Below, one piece after another: positions 1 through 9,021 of a stretch of DNA of 64,000 nt. The notes beneath the pieces were generated by a model. It was given only the letters and a program-made list of their open reading frames with translations. It was not told the DNA's origin and searched no databases. The position numbers were made by a program, and so were the translations under genes. Numbering within the stretch: the stretch's first letter is position 1; every line of letters begins with the position of its first letter. The stretch is from Nonomuraea coxensis DSM 45129 (GTDB lineage: Bacteria > Actinomycetota > Actinomycetes > Streptosporangiales > Streptosporangiaceae): contig NZ_CP068985.1 in NCBI RefSeq assembly GCF_019397265.1, forward strand, positions 496,001 to 560,000. Reading direction: 5' to 3'.

Positions 1-1242
1 CTCACCCGGCCCGGCCAGGGCGGCGCCAAGCACCGGGCGGCCCTGCGCGCGCTCGTCCGCCTGCCCGCCTGGCCCGGCCCGCCGGGGACGGCCGACCCGC
101 CGGGGTACGTCTGCTTCGCCGCCCAGGACTGGTGGTACCACAACCGGGCGCACTCCGACTTCCAGCTCATGCGCGCGATCGCCGGCCGCCGCAAGGTGCT
201 GGTGGTCAACAGCATCGGCATGCGCATGCCCGCGCCCGGCACCACCACCCACGTCACCCGCCGCGTCCTGCGCAAGCTGCGCAGCGTGGCGAAGTTCCTG
301 CGGCAGCCGTACCCCGGCTTCCACGTGATGTCGCCGCTGCCGCTGCCGTTCTACGGCTCGCCGGTCCTGCGCCGGGTGAACGCCCTGCTCGTACGCTCCC
401 AGGTGCGGGCGGTGTGCCTGGCGCTCGGCCTGCGCCGCCCGGTGATGGTGGTCACCATCCCCACGGCCTGGGACGTGGTGCGCCCGATGCCCCGGCACGC
501 GCTCCTCTACAACCGCTCCGACCGGCACTCGGCCTTCCCCGAGGCGGACGCCGCCGTCATCGGGGCCATGGAGGGTGAGCTGCTGGCCCGCGCCGACCGG
601 GTGCTCTACGCGAGCCGCACCCTGATGGCCGAGGAGCGCGAGCTGACCGGCGAGCGGGCCTGCTTCCTCGACCACGGCGTGGACCTCGACCATTTCACCA
701 GGGTCGCCGACCCGCCCGCCGACCTCGCCGCCGTGCCGGGGCCGCGCGTGGGGTTCTTCGGCGCGCTGGACGAGTTCGTGGTGGACGTCGGGCTGCTCGA
801 ACGCCTGGCCGCCGAGCTGCCGCAGGCGTCGCTCGTGCTCATCGGGGACGCCACCGCGCCGATGGAGCGGCTGACCGCCCATCCCAACGTGCGCTGGTTC
901 GGCTTCGTGCCCTACGAGCGCATCCCGGCGTACGCCTCGGGCTTCGACGTGGCGATCATGCCGTGGCAGGACAACGACTGGATCAGGCACGCCAACCCGA
1001 TCAAGCTCAAGGAGTACCTGGCCCTGGGCCTGCCGGTGGTCAGCACGGACTTCCCGGAGCTCGCCCACTACCGGGACCGGGTGCGGATCGCGGCCACGCC
1101 CGGCGCGTTCGTCGCGGCCGTCAAGGCCGCGCTGGCGGAGGGCGGGCCGCGGCCGGCCGCCGAGCTGCGGGCGTCGGTGCTGGGGATGTCCTGGTCGTCG
1201 CGGGCCGACCGGCTCATGGAGCTGGCCGAGGGGGAGCGTTGA
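1..1242 (+). CDS. Glycosyltransferase, 5' end outside the window
   Basis: The reading frame is open from base 1, so the N-terminus is missing; an internal ATG at 169 is probably not the true start. The visible product looks like a GT-B fold glycosyltransferase. It has a Rossmann-type stretch VGFFGALDEFVVD, a segment for nucleotide-sugar binding, and a C-terminal KLKEYLALGLPVVSTDFPEL block typical of GT4-like enzymes. No signal peptide can be judged. The stop overlaps the next gene by four bases (TTGA), which indicates co-transcription and a shared role, probably exopolysaccharide or cell-surface glycan synthesis. The acceptor and sugar cannot be told. Confidence 0.8.
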   Translation, partial: LTRPGQGGAKHRAALRALVRLPAWPGPPGTADPPGYVCFAAQDWWYHNRAHSDFQLMRAIAGRRKVLVVNSIGMRMPAPGTTTHVTRRVLRKLRSVAKFLRQPYPGFHVMSPLPLPFYGSPVLRRVNALLVRSQVRAVCLALGLRRPVMVVTIPTAWDVVRPMPRHALLYNRSDRHSAFPEADAAVIGAMEGELLARADRVLYASRTLMAEERELTGERACFLDHGVDLDHFTRVADPPADLAAVPGPRVGFFGALDEFVVDVGLLERLAAELPQASLVLIGDATAPMERLTAHPNVRWFGFVPYERIPAYASGFDVAIMPWQDNDWIRHANPIKLKEYLALGLPVVSTDFPELAHYRDRVRIAATPGAFVAAVKAALAEGGPRPAAELRASVLGMSWSSRADRLMELAEGER

Positions 1243-2591
1243 CGCGGGTCGGCCGGGTGCTCCTCGCCGCGGTGGCGCTGCTCGCCGCCGCGGCCCTCGT
1301 GTGGGCGGTCGCCGGCATGTCCGAGGGCGAGCCTGGGCCGCGCCCCACGGCGTCCGGCGGTGCCACCGGCCGGCCGGACGTCGCCGGGCTGCCGCGCGTC
1401 CCCTGGGAGGGCGGCCCCGCCTACTACGACCGCTTCGCGAGCACCAAGGCCGCCGGCTGGACGAACCCGGCGTTCTTCCCCGTAGGCGTCTGGTACGAGT
1501 CCGTCATCACCCAGGACGACGTGGACAAGGACGTCGAGGCCGGCATCAACACCTACGTCGAGCTGACCGAGACCAGCGACATGGCGCTGATCAGGAGGAA
1601 CGGCCTGTTCGCCATGCCCAGCAAGCCGCTCAAGGACTACGGGGCCGAGACCGTCGCCTGGCTGATCACCGACGAGGCCGACATGTGGGCCGGTCCCGGC
1701 GACGACGGCTGGACCGGCAACTTCCCCGGCGAGGGCCCTCTCTGCATCCCCGACGACCCGCACAAGGAACGCTGCGGCTACACCGTCATGAAGACGCTGA
1801 AGGACCGGCTCCCCAAGGACGGCCGCCCGCACTACGCCAACTACGGCAAGGGCGTCATGATCTACCAGGACGACCGCCAGGCCGGCCGGTTCCTCAACGA
1901 CTACACCGACCTCGTCTCCCTCGACGTCTACTGGTACACCAGCTACTTCGCCTGCCTGGACGGCCAGAACTGGCTGCACTGGCCCGGCGAGGAGCGCTGC
2001 CGCCGCGCGGCGAACTACGGCCTGCTCATCGACCGCCAGCGCAAGCTGGACGCCCTCGACGGCAAGCTCCAGCCCATCTGGGCCTTCGTCGAGGTCGGCC
2101 GCCCGGCCGCCGAGGACCGGCGGCAGATCGAGCCGGACGAGGTCAAGGGCGCGGTGATGAGCTCGCTGATCCACGGGGCCAGGGGCGTCATCTACTTCAA
2201 CCACAGCTTCGGCGGCCCCTGCCAGAGCCAGCACGTGCTCCGCGACGCCTGCGGCGTCACCACCAGGCCCGCCGTCGTCGAGGTGAACCGGCAGATCAGG
2301 CAGCTCGCCCCGGTGCTCAACACCCAGTCGATCGAGTACGCCTTCGGCCCCGGCGTGGACACCATGCTGAAGGCGCACCAGGGCGCGTACTACCTGTTCG
2401 CCATGCCGTCGGCGGAGGGCCGGCCGGGAGCGCGTACGTTCGCGCTGCCCGGCGGCCTGTCGCCCGGTCAGGTCGAGGTGCTGTTCGAGAACCGGCGCCT
2501 GCCCGTGGACGCCTCGGGACGGTTCACCGACACCTTCGCGAGCGAGAACTCCTACCACGTCTACCGGATCACGCCCTCCCGCGGTCAGTGA
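1239..2591 (+). CDS. Membrane-anchored or secreted TIM-barrel-like protein, possible glycoside hydrolase
   Basis: The TTG at 1239 overlaps the upstream TGA and has a GGGGGAG ribosome site 3-9 bases before it, giving about 450 aa. Residues 1-30 form a signal peptide or N-terminal anchor (VLLAAVALLAAAALVWAV). The mature part has aromatic- and acid-rich segments such as LITDEADMW, VSLDVYWYTSY, WAFVEVGRP and GVIYFNHSFGG. These resemble strands and catalytic-site loops of (beta/alpha)8 glycosidases. I do not recognise a specific GH family. Coupling to the glycosyltransferase suggests processing of an extracellular polysaccharide; this is inference. Confidence 0.7.
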   Translation: MTRVGRVLLAAVALLAAAALVWAVAGMSEGEPGPRPTASGGATGRPDVAGLPRVPWEGGPAYYDRFASTKAAGWTNPAFFPVGVWYESVITQDDVDKDVEAGINTYVELTETSDMALIRRNGLFAMPSKPLKDYGAETVAWLITDEADMWAGPGDDGWTGNFPGEGPLCIPDDPHKERCGYTVMKTLKDRLPKDGRPHYANYGKGVMIYQDDRQAGRFLNDYTDLVSLDVYWYTSYFACLDGQNWLHWPGEERCRRAANYGLLIDRQRKLDALDGKLQPIWAFVEVGRPAAEDRRQIEPDEVKGAVMSSLIHGARGVIYFNHSFGGPCQSQHVLRDACGVTTRPAVVEVNRQIRQLAPVLNTQSIEYAFGPGVDTMLKAHQGAYYLFAMPSAEGRPGARTFALPGGLSPGQVEVLFENRRLPVDASGRFTDTFASENSYHVYRITPSRGQ

Positions 2592-2628
2592 CGGCGGGGG
2601 CGCAGTGCGGGCAGCGGTCGAGCCGGGG

Positions 2629-3675
2629 TTAGTTGATGCGCCAGGTGTCGCCTGCCGTGAGCAGGGCGTTCAGGTCGCCGGGGCCTTCCGCGGCGATGGC
2701 CTGGTCGAGCTGCTGGGTCATCAGCGTCTCGTAGGAGGGCCGGTCGACGCTGCGGAAGATGCCGATCGGGACGTGCTCGAAGGCGGGCTCGTCCAGGCGG
2801 GACAGGGCGAAGGCGAGGCTGGGGTCGGGGTGGTGCGCGTCGTGGAGGAGGATCTGCTCCTCGGTCACGCTGGTGCGGGCCACGACCTCGATGCCGCCGC
2901 CGGCGGCGCGGACGACGGCCTTGGTGGCGCTGGCGATCGGCTGCCCGTGCTCCAGGCGCAGCGTGATGTCCTCACGCAGGCCGGGGTCCTTGAGCGGTTC
3001 GAAGGCGTTGTCGTTGAAGATGTTGCAGTTCTGGTAGATCTCGACCAGGGAGGTGCCGCGGTGGGCGGTGGCCTCGCGCAGCACGGCTTGCAGGTGCTTG
3101 CGGTCGGAGTCGATGGTGCGGGCGACGAAGGAGGCTTCGGCGCCGATGGCCAGCGAGATCGGGTTGAACGGCTTGTCCAGCGAGCCCATCGGCGTCGATT
3201 TGGTGATCTTGCCGACTTCGCTGGTGGGGGAGTACTGGCCCTTGGTCAGCCCGTAGATGCGGTTGTTGAACAGCAGGATGTTGAGGTTGACGTTGCGGCG
3301 CAGGGCGTGGATGAGGTGGTTGCCGCCGATGGACAGGGCGTCGCCGTCGCCGGTGACGACCCAGACGCTGAGGTCGGGGCGGGAGGCGGCCAGGCCGGTG
3401 GCGATGGCGGGGGCGCGGCCGTGGATGGAGTGGAAGCCGTAGGTGTTGAGGTAGTAGGGGAAGCGGGAGGAGCAGCCGATGCCGGAGACGAAGACGATGT
3501 TCTCGCGCTTGAGGCCGAGTTCGGGCAGGAAGGACTGGACGGCGGCGAGGATGGCGTAGTCGCCGCAGCCGGGGCACCAGCGCACTTCCTGGTCGGACTT
3601 GAAGTCCTTCAGGCTCTGCTTGGCGTCGGTCTTGGGGACCAGGCTGAGGCCCTGGCCGTTGACGAGCTCAGTCAC
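2629..3675 (-). CDS. korB: 2-oxoacid:ferredoxin oxidoreductase, beta subunit
   Basis: The 348-aa product is the thiamine-diphosphate-binding beta subunit of a two-subunit 2-oxoacid (probably 2-oxoglutarate):ferredoxin oxidoreductase. It decarboxylates the oxoacid to the acyl-CoA and passes electrons to ferredoxin. Visible marks are the Fe-S cysteines in WCPGCGDY and SGIGCSS, a later cysteine in IYQNC, and the ThDP motif GDGDALSIGGNH with downstream LLFNNRIYGLTKGQ. Its start overlaps the end of korA by 8 bp, so the two are translated from one message. Actinomycetes use this enzyme as an oxygen-tolerant bypass or partner of the TCA cycle. Confidence 0.93.
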   Translation of the reverse strand: MTELVNGQGLSLVPKTDAKQSLKDFKSDQEVRWCPGCGDYAILAAVQSFLPELGLKRENIVFVSGIGCSSRFPYYLNTYGFHSIHGRAPAIATGLAASRPDLSVWVVTGDGDALSIGGNHLIHALRRNVNLNILLFNNRIYGLTKGQYSPTSEVGKITKSTPMGSLDKPFNPISLAIGAEASFVARTIDSDRKHLQAVLREATAHRGTSLVEIYQNCNIFNDNAFEPLKDPGLREDITLRLEHGQPIASATKAVVRAAGGGIEVVARTSVTEEQILLHDAHHPDPSLAFALSRLDEPAFEHVPIGIFRSVDRPSYETLMTQQLDQAIAAEGPGDLNALLTAGDTWRIN

Positions 3676-5512
3676 TGTCGATCACGTCCTGGATGACTCC
3701 GGCCAGCTCCTCGGCCTTGAACGGGAGCCCGCGCACACGGTTGTAGCTGATGACGTCGACGAGGTAGCGGGCGCGCAGCAGCAGCGCGAGCTGGCCCAGG
3801 TTGATCTCGGGCAGCAGCACCTTGTCGTAACGCTTGAGCACCTCACCGGTGTTGGCCGGCAGGGGGTTGAGGTGGCGCAGATGGGCCTGGGCGACCTTGC
3901 CGCCGCCCGCCCTGATGCGGCGCGCGGCCGCGGCGATCGGCCCGTAGGTCGAGCCCCACCCGACGACCAGCACCTTGGCGTCGCCGTCGGGGTCGTCCAC
4001 GACCAGGTCGGGGACGTCGATGCCGGCGATCTTGGCGGCGCGGGTGCGGACCATCAGGTCGTGGTTGTCGGGGTCGTAGGAGATGTTGCCGGTGCCGTCG
4101 GCCTTCTCGATGCCGCCGATCCGGTGCTCCAGCCCGGCGGTGCCGGGGATCGCCCACGGCCGGGCCAGGGTCTCGGTGTCCCGCTTGAACGGCAGGAACG
4201 CGCCGTTCTCGCCGTTGGGGGCGGTGGTGAACTCCTGGGAGATGTCCGGCAGGTCGGACACCTCCGGCAGCCGCCACGGCTCGGAGCCGTTGGCGAGATA
4301 GCCGTCGGAGAGCAGCATGACCGGCGTGCGGTACTTGACGGCGATCCTGGCCGCCTCGATGGCGGCGTCGAAGCAGTCGCTCGGCGACATCGGCGCCACG
4401 ATCGGCACCGGCGACTCGCCGTTGCGGCCGAACATGGCCATCAGCAGGTCGGTCTGCTCGGTCTTGGTCGGCATGCCGGTGCTCGGCCCGGCGCGCTGCA
4501 CGTCCACGATGATCAGCGGCAGTTCGGTGGTGACCGCCAGGCCGACGGTCTCGGCCTTCAGTGCCACGCCGGGGCCGGAGGTGGTGGTGACGCCGAGCGC
4601 GCCGCCGAACGCGGCCCCGAGCGCCGCGCCGACGCCGGCGATCTCGTCCTCCGCCTGGAAGGTGCGGATGCCGAACCGCTTGTGCTTGGACAGCTCGTGC
4701 AGGATGTCGGAGGCCGGCGTGATCGGGTAGGAGCCCAGGAACAGCGGCAGCTTCGCCTGCACGCTCGCGGCGATCAGGCCGTAGGCGAGGGCCTGGTTGC
4801 CGGAGATGTTGCGGTAGACGCCGGGCGCGAGGCGGGCCGGCTTGACCTCGTAGGAGACCGAGAACGACTCGGTGGTCTCGCCGTAGTTCCAGCCCGCCTG
4901 GAAGGCCGCGATGTTGGCCTTGGCGATCTCGGGCTTCTTGGCGAACTTGTTCTCGAGGAACGTGATCGTGTGCTCGGTCGGCCGGTGGTAGAGCCAGCTC
5001 AGCAGGCCGAGGGCGAACATGTTCTTGGAGCGCTCGGCGTCCTTCTTGGACAGGTCGAAGCCTTCGAGGGCCTTGACCGTGAGCGAGGTCAGCGGGACCG
5101 CGTGCACCCGCCACTCGGCCAGCGAGTCGTCCTCCAGCGGGTTGGTGGCGTAGCCGACCTTCTGGAGGTTGCGCTTGGTGAACTCGTCGGTGTTGGCGAT
5201 GATGTCCGCCCCGCGCGGCAGGTCGCCGAGGTTGGCCTTCAGCGCCGCCGGGTTCATGGCCACCAGCACGTTCGGCGCGTCGCCCGGGGTCAGGATGTCG
5301 TGGTCGGCGAAGTGGAGCTGGAAGCTCGACACGCCGGGCAGCGTCCCCTGGGGCGCGCGGATCTCGGCCGGGAAGTTGGGCAGGGTCGACAGGTCGTTGC
5401 CGAACTCCGCCGTGCCCGCCGTGAATCGGTCGCCGGTGAGCTGCATGCCGTCGCCGGAGTCGCCGGCGAAGCGGATGATCACGCGGTCGAGTCGCTGGAC
5501 CTGCTTTGTCAC
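3668..5512 (-). CDS. korA: 2-oxoacid:ferredoxin oxidoreductase, fused gamma-alpha subunit
   Basis: The 614-aa protein has the gamma domain at the N-terminus (IIRFAGDSGDGMQLTGDRF to about residue 190), followed by the pyrimidine-binding alpha domain (NQALAYGLIAASVQAKLPLFLGSYPITPASDILHEL split across residues about 230-265; EDEIAGVGAALGAAFGG). This is the order usual in actinomycete KorA. The start is a GTG with GGAGGACT about 10 bases upstream. It is the promoter-proximal gene of a korA-korB operon. The nearby reduced nuo locus could in principle re-oxidise the ferredoxin; that link is only positional. Confidence 0.93.
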   Translation of the reverse strand: MTKQVQRLDRVIIRFAGDSGDGMQLTGDRFTAGTAEFGNDLSTLPNFPAEIRAPQGTLPGVSSFQLHFADHDILTPGDAPNVLVAMNPAALKANLGDLPRGADIIANTDEFTKRNLQKVGYATNPLEDDSLAEWRVHAVPLTSLTVKALEGFDLSKKDAERSKNMFALGLLSWLYHRPTEHTITFLENKFAKKPEIAKANIAAFQAGWNYGETTESFSVSYEVKPARLAPGVYRNISGNQALAYGLIAASVQAKLPLFLGSYPITPASDILHELSKHKRFGIRTFQAEDEIAGVGAALGAAFGGALGVTTTSGPGVALKAETVGLAVTTELPLIIVDVQRAGPSTGMPTKTEQTDLLMAMFGRNGESPVPIVAPMSPSDCFDAAIEAARIAVKYRTPVMLLSDGYLANGSEPWRLPEVSDLPDISQEFTTAPNGENGAFLPFKRDTETLARPWAIPGTAGLEHRIGGIEKADGTGNISYDPDNHDLMVRTRAAKIAGIDVPDLVVDDPDGDAKVLVVGWGSTYGPIAAAARRIRAGGGKVAQAHLRHLNPLPANTGEVLKRYDKVLLPEINLGQLALLLRARYLVDVISYNRVRGLPFKAEELAGVIQDVIDSD

Positions 5513-5767
5513 AGCCGCTCAGTCCTCCTCGACGCGCCAAGGCGCGGTTGCATTGGGCGCGTTCTCTGTTTCCATGCTAGATCCTCGGAAGGGTCACGCG
5601 TTTGCAAGCCGCCGAACGCGGGTAAACGCGGTGGGAGTCCGTCAGGGTGAGGTCGGAGAACGACGACGACACAGCCCGGACGCGAGCCTGCAGAGGTCGA
5701 CATGCAGGCGGGCGAACAGGACGGTACGGGTCACGAGCGCCAACTATACGTCCCCCCAACCCATGGG

Positions 5768-7372
5768 CTACGTCAGGGGCTGCTTGCGGGACGGCTCGCT
5801 CCCCGACCTGTACAGACGTCCGGCCTGCATGCCGGCGGATCCGTACAACTCTGGAACGGTGACGAAGCTGTAACCCTTCCCGCGCAACCGCTTGAGGATT
5901 TCCGGGACCGCGGCGACGGACTCCCGATGGATGTCGTGCAACAGGATGATCGCACCCGGATGCGCGCCACGCACACCCCTATCCGCGATGTCTGGGGTCG
6001 CGCCGCCCTGCTGGTCCATGACGTCGACGTCCCAGGTCACCAGCGGGTAGCCCTGTTCGCGCGCCACGTTGCGCAGCGTCCCGCTCACCGCCCCGTACGG
6101 CGGCCGGACGAGCGTCGGGGCCTGGCCGATGGCGGCGGCCACCGTGCCGCGGGCGCGCTCCAGCGAGTCGGCGATCTTGGCGGTGCCGGGCTTCGACAGG
6201 TCCGTGTGCGCCCAGCTGTGGTTGCCGACGAGGTGACCCTCGTCGCTCATACGGCGCAGCAGGCCCGGCTGGGCGGCCGCGTTGACGCCGACGACGAAGA
6301 AGGTGGCGCGGGCGTTCTCGCGCTTCAGGATGTCCAGGAGCTCGGCCGTGTACGGGCCGGGGCCGTCGTCGAAGGTCAGGGCCACGCACTTGGTGGCGGC
6401 GCAGTCGACGGTGCCGGCGCGGCTGCTGGTGGCGGCCGGCGAACGCGGAGGCGCGGCGAACGGCCCGCCGGGCGTGCCGGTGGGCGTGTCGCCGGCCGGG
6501 CCGCCAGGCGTGCCGGTGGGCGTGTCGCCGGCCGGGCCGCCGGGCGTGTCGTCCGGCGTGCGGGCCGGCGGGTCGGCGGGGGCGGTGCTGGTGGCCCGGC
6601 CGCTGTGGGCGGTGCCGTCGAGGGTCGCCCGCTGGGCCCGGTGGCCGAGCTCCGACAGCAGGGGGGCCGCCCGCCCCGCGGGCACGGCCACCGCGAGCCG
6701 GCCGAGCCGGCACGGCGTGAGCTGGCAGTCGTCGAACTCGACCACCAGGTCCCCGTCGCGGTTGAAGGCCATGGAGTCGAACTGGTCGCCGCCGGCGGTG
6801 ACCGCGTCCCGCTGGACCTGCGCGCCGCGGCTCTTGAGCTGCTCCTTGACCAGCGCCGCCAGTTTCCGCCTGGCGTCGTCGCCGGAGAGCAGGCCGGTGG
6901 AGCCGGTGGTCCTGCCGGAGCGGGGGTCGTACCAGAGCGTGCGGGTGGAGTTCTCCCAGCCGGTGCCGGTGAACTCGCCGCTGCGCAGCCGCACGCCGAC
7001 CGCGTCGGGGGAGACGGCGGCGAGCTGCCAGTCGACGTTGAGCTCGGGCCGCGGGTCGGCGACCTCGTCACCGGCCCGCGTGCGGAAGTCGCCGAGCTGC
7101 CGCCGCGCCTGCTCGCGCAGCGCCTCGGCGAGCGCGGGCGCGCCGGCCAGCTCGGGATAGGTGATGTGCACGTACCGCGATCCGTGGGAGGCGTGGCCCT
7201 CGGTGATCGTCCTGGTGGACAGGCCGGCGACGGCCGCCGGGTCGACGAAGTCGATCAGCGTCGGCTCTGCCGGGACCAGGACGTTCCTGCCGGGGTCGGC
7301 GGCGGCGAGGCCGCAGCCGCCGGCCGAGAGCGCCAGCAGAGCGATTCCGATGGCGAACCGCTTGGTGTGCAT
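5768..7372 (-). CDS. Secreted polysaccharide deacetylase (NodB domain) with PdaC-like N-terminal domain
   Basis: About 534 aa from the ATG at 7372 (a GTG three codons upstream is an alternative). A signal sequence ends in a lipobox-like LSAGGC, so it may be a lipoprotein. Residues about 50-240 look like a DUF3298/RsiV-type domain as in Bacillus PdaC. A linker rich in Pro, Thr and Gly carries two to three copies of GGPAGDTPTGTP. The C-terminal NodB domain shows all the expected motifs: TFDDG (about 333), NHSWAH (about 384), RPPYG (about 423) and LLHDIH (about 477). It should remove acetyl groups from peptidoglycan or another cell-wall glycan. It is divergent from nuoA. Confidence 0.88.
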   Translation of the reverse strand: MHTKRFAIGIALLALSAGGCGLAAADPGRNVLVPAEPTLIDFVDPAAVAGLSTRTITEGHASHGSRYVHITYPELAGAPALAEALREQARRQLGDFRTRAGDEVADPRPELNVDWQLAAVSPDAVGVRLRSGEFTGTGWENSTRTLWYDPRSGRTTGSTGLLSGDDARRKLAALVKEQLKSRGAQVQRDAVTAGGDQFDSMAFNRDGDLVVEFDDCQLTPCRLGRLAVAVPAGRAAPLLSELGHRAQRATLDGTAHSGRATSTAPADPPARTPDDTPGGPAGDTPTGTPGGPAGDTPTGTPGGPFAAPPRSPAATSSRAGTVDCAATKCVALTFDDGPGPYTAELLDILKRENARATFFVVGVNAAAQPGLLRRMSDEGHLVGNHSWAHTDLSKPGTAKIADSLERARGTVAAAIGQAPTLVRPPYGAVSGTLRNVAREQGYPLVTWDVDVMDQQGGATPDIADRGVRGAHPGAIILLHDIHRESVAAVPEILKRLRGKGYSFVTVPELYGSAGMQAGRLYRSGSEPSRKQPLT

Positions 7373-7503
7373 GAATGTCACACTATGGCGGCGATCATGA
7401 CATTTGTACCGATTTGTGGGGAAGTGGAAGGGACTTTGACGGGTCTTGGGTTTAGCCGGCCCGGAGAGGGACGTGCGCCCTGGGTTCCGCCGGCGCCGCG
7501 GGT

Positions 7504-7509
7504 TACGAT
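7504..7509 (+). promoter_or_regulatory. Possible -10 element of nuoA, leaderless start
   Basis: TACGAT ends six bases before the nuoA ATG and no purine-rich ribosome site lies between them. That spacing suggests a leaderless transcript starting at or next to the ATG, which is common in actinomycetes. No convincing -35 box was found. Confidence 0.35.
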
Positions 7510-7515
7510 CGCGTC

Positions 7516-7887
7516 ATGGACGGCTATTTCGGGTCGTACGTGCTGGTCGCCGCGCTGTTCGCCATCGGCGTCGCCATCGTTGCCGGGGCCCTCATGGCCA
7601 ACCGCCTGCTCCGCCCGAGCCGCCCCACGCCCGAGAAGCTGACCACGTACGAGTGCGGCGTCGACCCCGTCGGCGAGGGCTGGGCGCAGTCGCAGGTCCG
7701 CTACTACGTCTTCACCTACCTCTACGTCGTCTTCGCCGTGGACGCCGTCTTCCTCTTCCCCTGGGCCACCATCTTCGACGCGCCCGGCTACGGGCTGACG
7801 ACGCTCGCCGAGATGTTCGTCTTCCTCGGCTTCATCGCGCTCGGCATCGTCTACGCCTGGCGCAAACGGGTCCTCACCTGGACCTGA
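7516..7887 (+). CDS. nuoA: NADH-quinone oxidoreductase subunit A
   Basis: The 123-aa protein has three membrane helices and the conserved loop [13 protein letters not shown] followed by [24 protein letters not shown], the signature of NuoA/ND3. It opens the reduced complex I gene set. Length is normal for the family. Confidence 0.95.
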   Translation: MDGYFGSYVLVAALFAIGVAIVAGALMANRLLRPSRPTPEKLTTYECGVDPVGEGWAQSQVRYYVFTYLYVVFAVDAVFLFPWATIFDAPGYGLTTLAEMFVFLGFIALGIVYAWRKRVLTWT

Positions 7888-7938
7888 AGTCCCACGGTCA
7901 CCTTTGCGATGCGGTCGATCCGCGCGAGAATGGGAGAC

Positions 7939-8463
7939 ATGGCAGCGACGGATCTCCCGATGCCCACCGTGGGCCCGGTCTCGCGGCTGGCGCCCAAGCC
8001 GATGCGCTTCGTGCTCAACTGGGGCCGCCGCTACTCCCTGTGGGTGTTCAACTTCGGGCTGGCCTGCTGCGCCATCGAGTTCATCGCCACCTCCATGAGC
8101 AGGCACGACTTCATCAGGTTCGGGGTCATCCCGTTCGCCAACGGGCCGCGCCAGGCCGACCTCATGATCGTCTCGGGCACGGTCACCGACAAGATGGCGC
8201 CCGCCGTCAAACGCCTCTACGAGCAGATGCCCGACCCCAAATACGTCATCTCGTTCGGCGCCTGCTCCAACTCCGGCGGGCCCTACTGGGACTCCTACTG
8301 CGTGACGAACGGCGTCGACCAGATCATCCCCGTCGACGTCTACGTCCCCGGCTGCCCGCCCCGGCCCGAGGCCCTGCTCCACGGCATCATGAAGCTCCAG
8401 GAGAAGATCGCCGGCGAACGGCTCGGCGACCGCTACACGTCGTCCCGCGGGGAGGAGGCGTGA
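7939..8463 (+). CDS. nuoB: NADH-quinone oxidoreductase subunit B
   Basis: The start chosen is the ATG at 7939, preceded by GGGAG; an upstream in-frame ATG at 7909 has no ribosome site. The product is 174 aa. The N2 cluster ligands are present: adjacent cysteines in [10 protein letters not shown], then [12 protein letters not shown] and [11 protein letters not shown]. NuoB normally passes electrons from N2 to quinone at the interface with NuoD, which is not encoded here. The stop overlaps the nuoC start (GTGA). Confidence 0.95.
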   Translation: MAATDLPMPTVGPVSRLAPKPMRFVLNWGRRYSLWVFNFGLACCAIEFIATSMSRHDFIRFGVIPFANGPRQADLMIVSGTVTDKMAPAVKRLYEQMPDPKYVISFGACSNSGGPYWDSYCVTNGVDQIIPVDVYVPGCPPRPEALLHGIMKLQEKIAGERLGDRYTSSRGEEA

Positions 8464-9002
8464 GCGGCCCGCTCGCCCGCCACTTCGGCGACCGGGCGCT
8501 CGTCACCGAGTCCTACGGCGACACCACCGTCGACGTCGCGCCCGCCGACTGGATCGAGCTGCTCACCTTCGCCCGCGACGACCTCGGCCACGTCTTCTTC
8601 GACTGGCTGACCGGCGTCGACGAGCCGCCCGACGCCTTCAGGATCGTCGCCCACGTCTACAACCCGGACGCCCGCGAACGCCTGCTGCTGCGCACCTCCG
8701 TCCCGCGCGCCGACCCCCGCCTGCCGAGCGCCGTCGGCGTCTACCGGGGGGCCGACTGGCACGAGCGCGAGACGTACGAGATGTTCGGCGTCGTCTTCGA
8801 GGGCCACCCCAACCTCGTGCCGCTGCTCCTGCCGGACGGCTTCGAGGGCCACCCGCTGCGCAAGGACTTCGTCCTCGCCGCCCGCGTGGCGAAGGCGTGG
8901 CCCGGCGCGAAGGAGCCGGGGGAGTCCGGGCACGGCGCCCCGAGCCGCCGCAAGACCCTGCCGCCCGGCGTACCCGCCGACTGGGGCACGCCGCCCACCT
9001 GA
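8460..9002 (+). CDS. nuoC: NADH-quinone oxidoreductase subunit C
   Basis: GTG at 8460 has a very strong GGGGAGGAGG site and a 4-bp overlap with nuoB, giving 180 aa. [22 protein letters not shown] and [10 protein letters not shown] are the NuoC/30-kDa subunit signatures. The protein ends in a short basic-Pro tail and is not fused to NuoD. The next gene is nuoH, so D, E, F and G are absent from their usual place. Confidence 0.93.
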   Translation: MSGPLARHFGDRALVTESYGDTTVDVAPADWIELLTFARDDLGHVFFDWLTGVDEPPDAFRIVAHVYNPDARERLLLRTSVPRADPRLPSAVGVYRGADWHERETYEMFGVVFEGHPNLVPLLLPDGFEGHPLRKDFVLAARVAKAWPGAKEPGESGHGAPSRRKTLPPGVPADWGTPPT

Positions 9003-9021
9003 CCCCGCTGGGAGCCGCCCG

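Noticed and set aside
1068..2558. 496-codon minus-strand frame opposite the TIM-barrel gene
   Set aside because: It is the GC-rich shadow of the plus-strand gene, with Val/Gly/Asp-rich low-complexity sequence and no domain.
3599..5650. 683-codon plus-strand frame opposite korA
   Set aside because: It is a shadow frame of korA; repetitive Gly/Val/Arg/Asp composition.
8460..9002. Fused NuoCD
   Set aside because: The frame ends at 9002, right after the NuoC domain, and no NuoD motif is found in any frame before nuoH.
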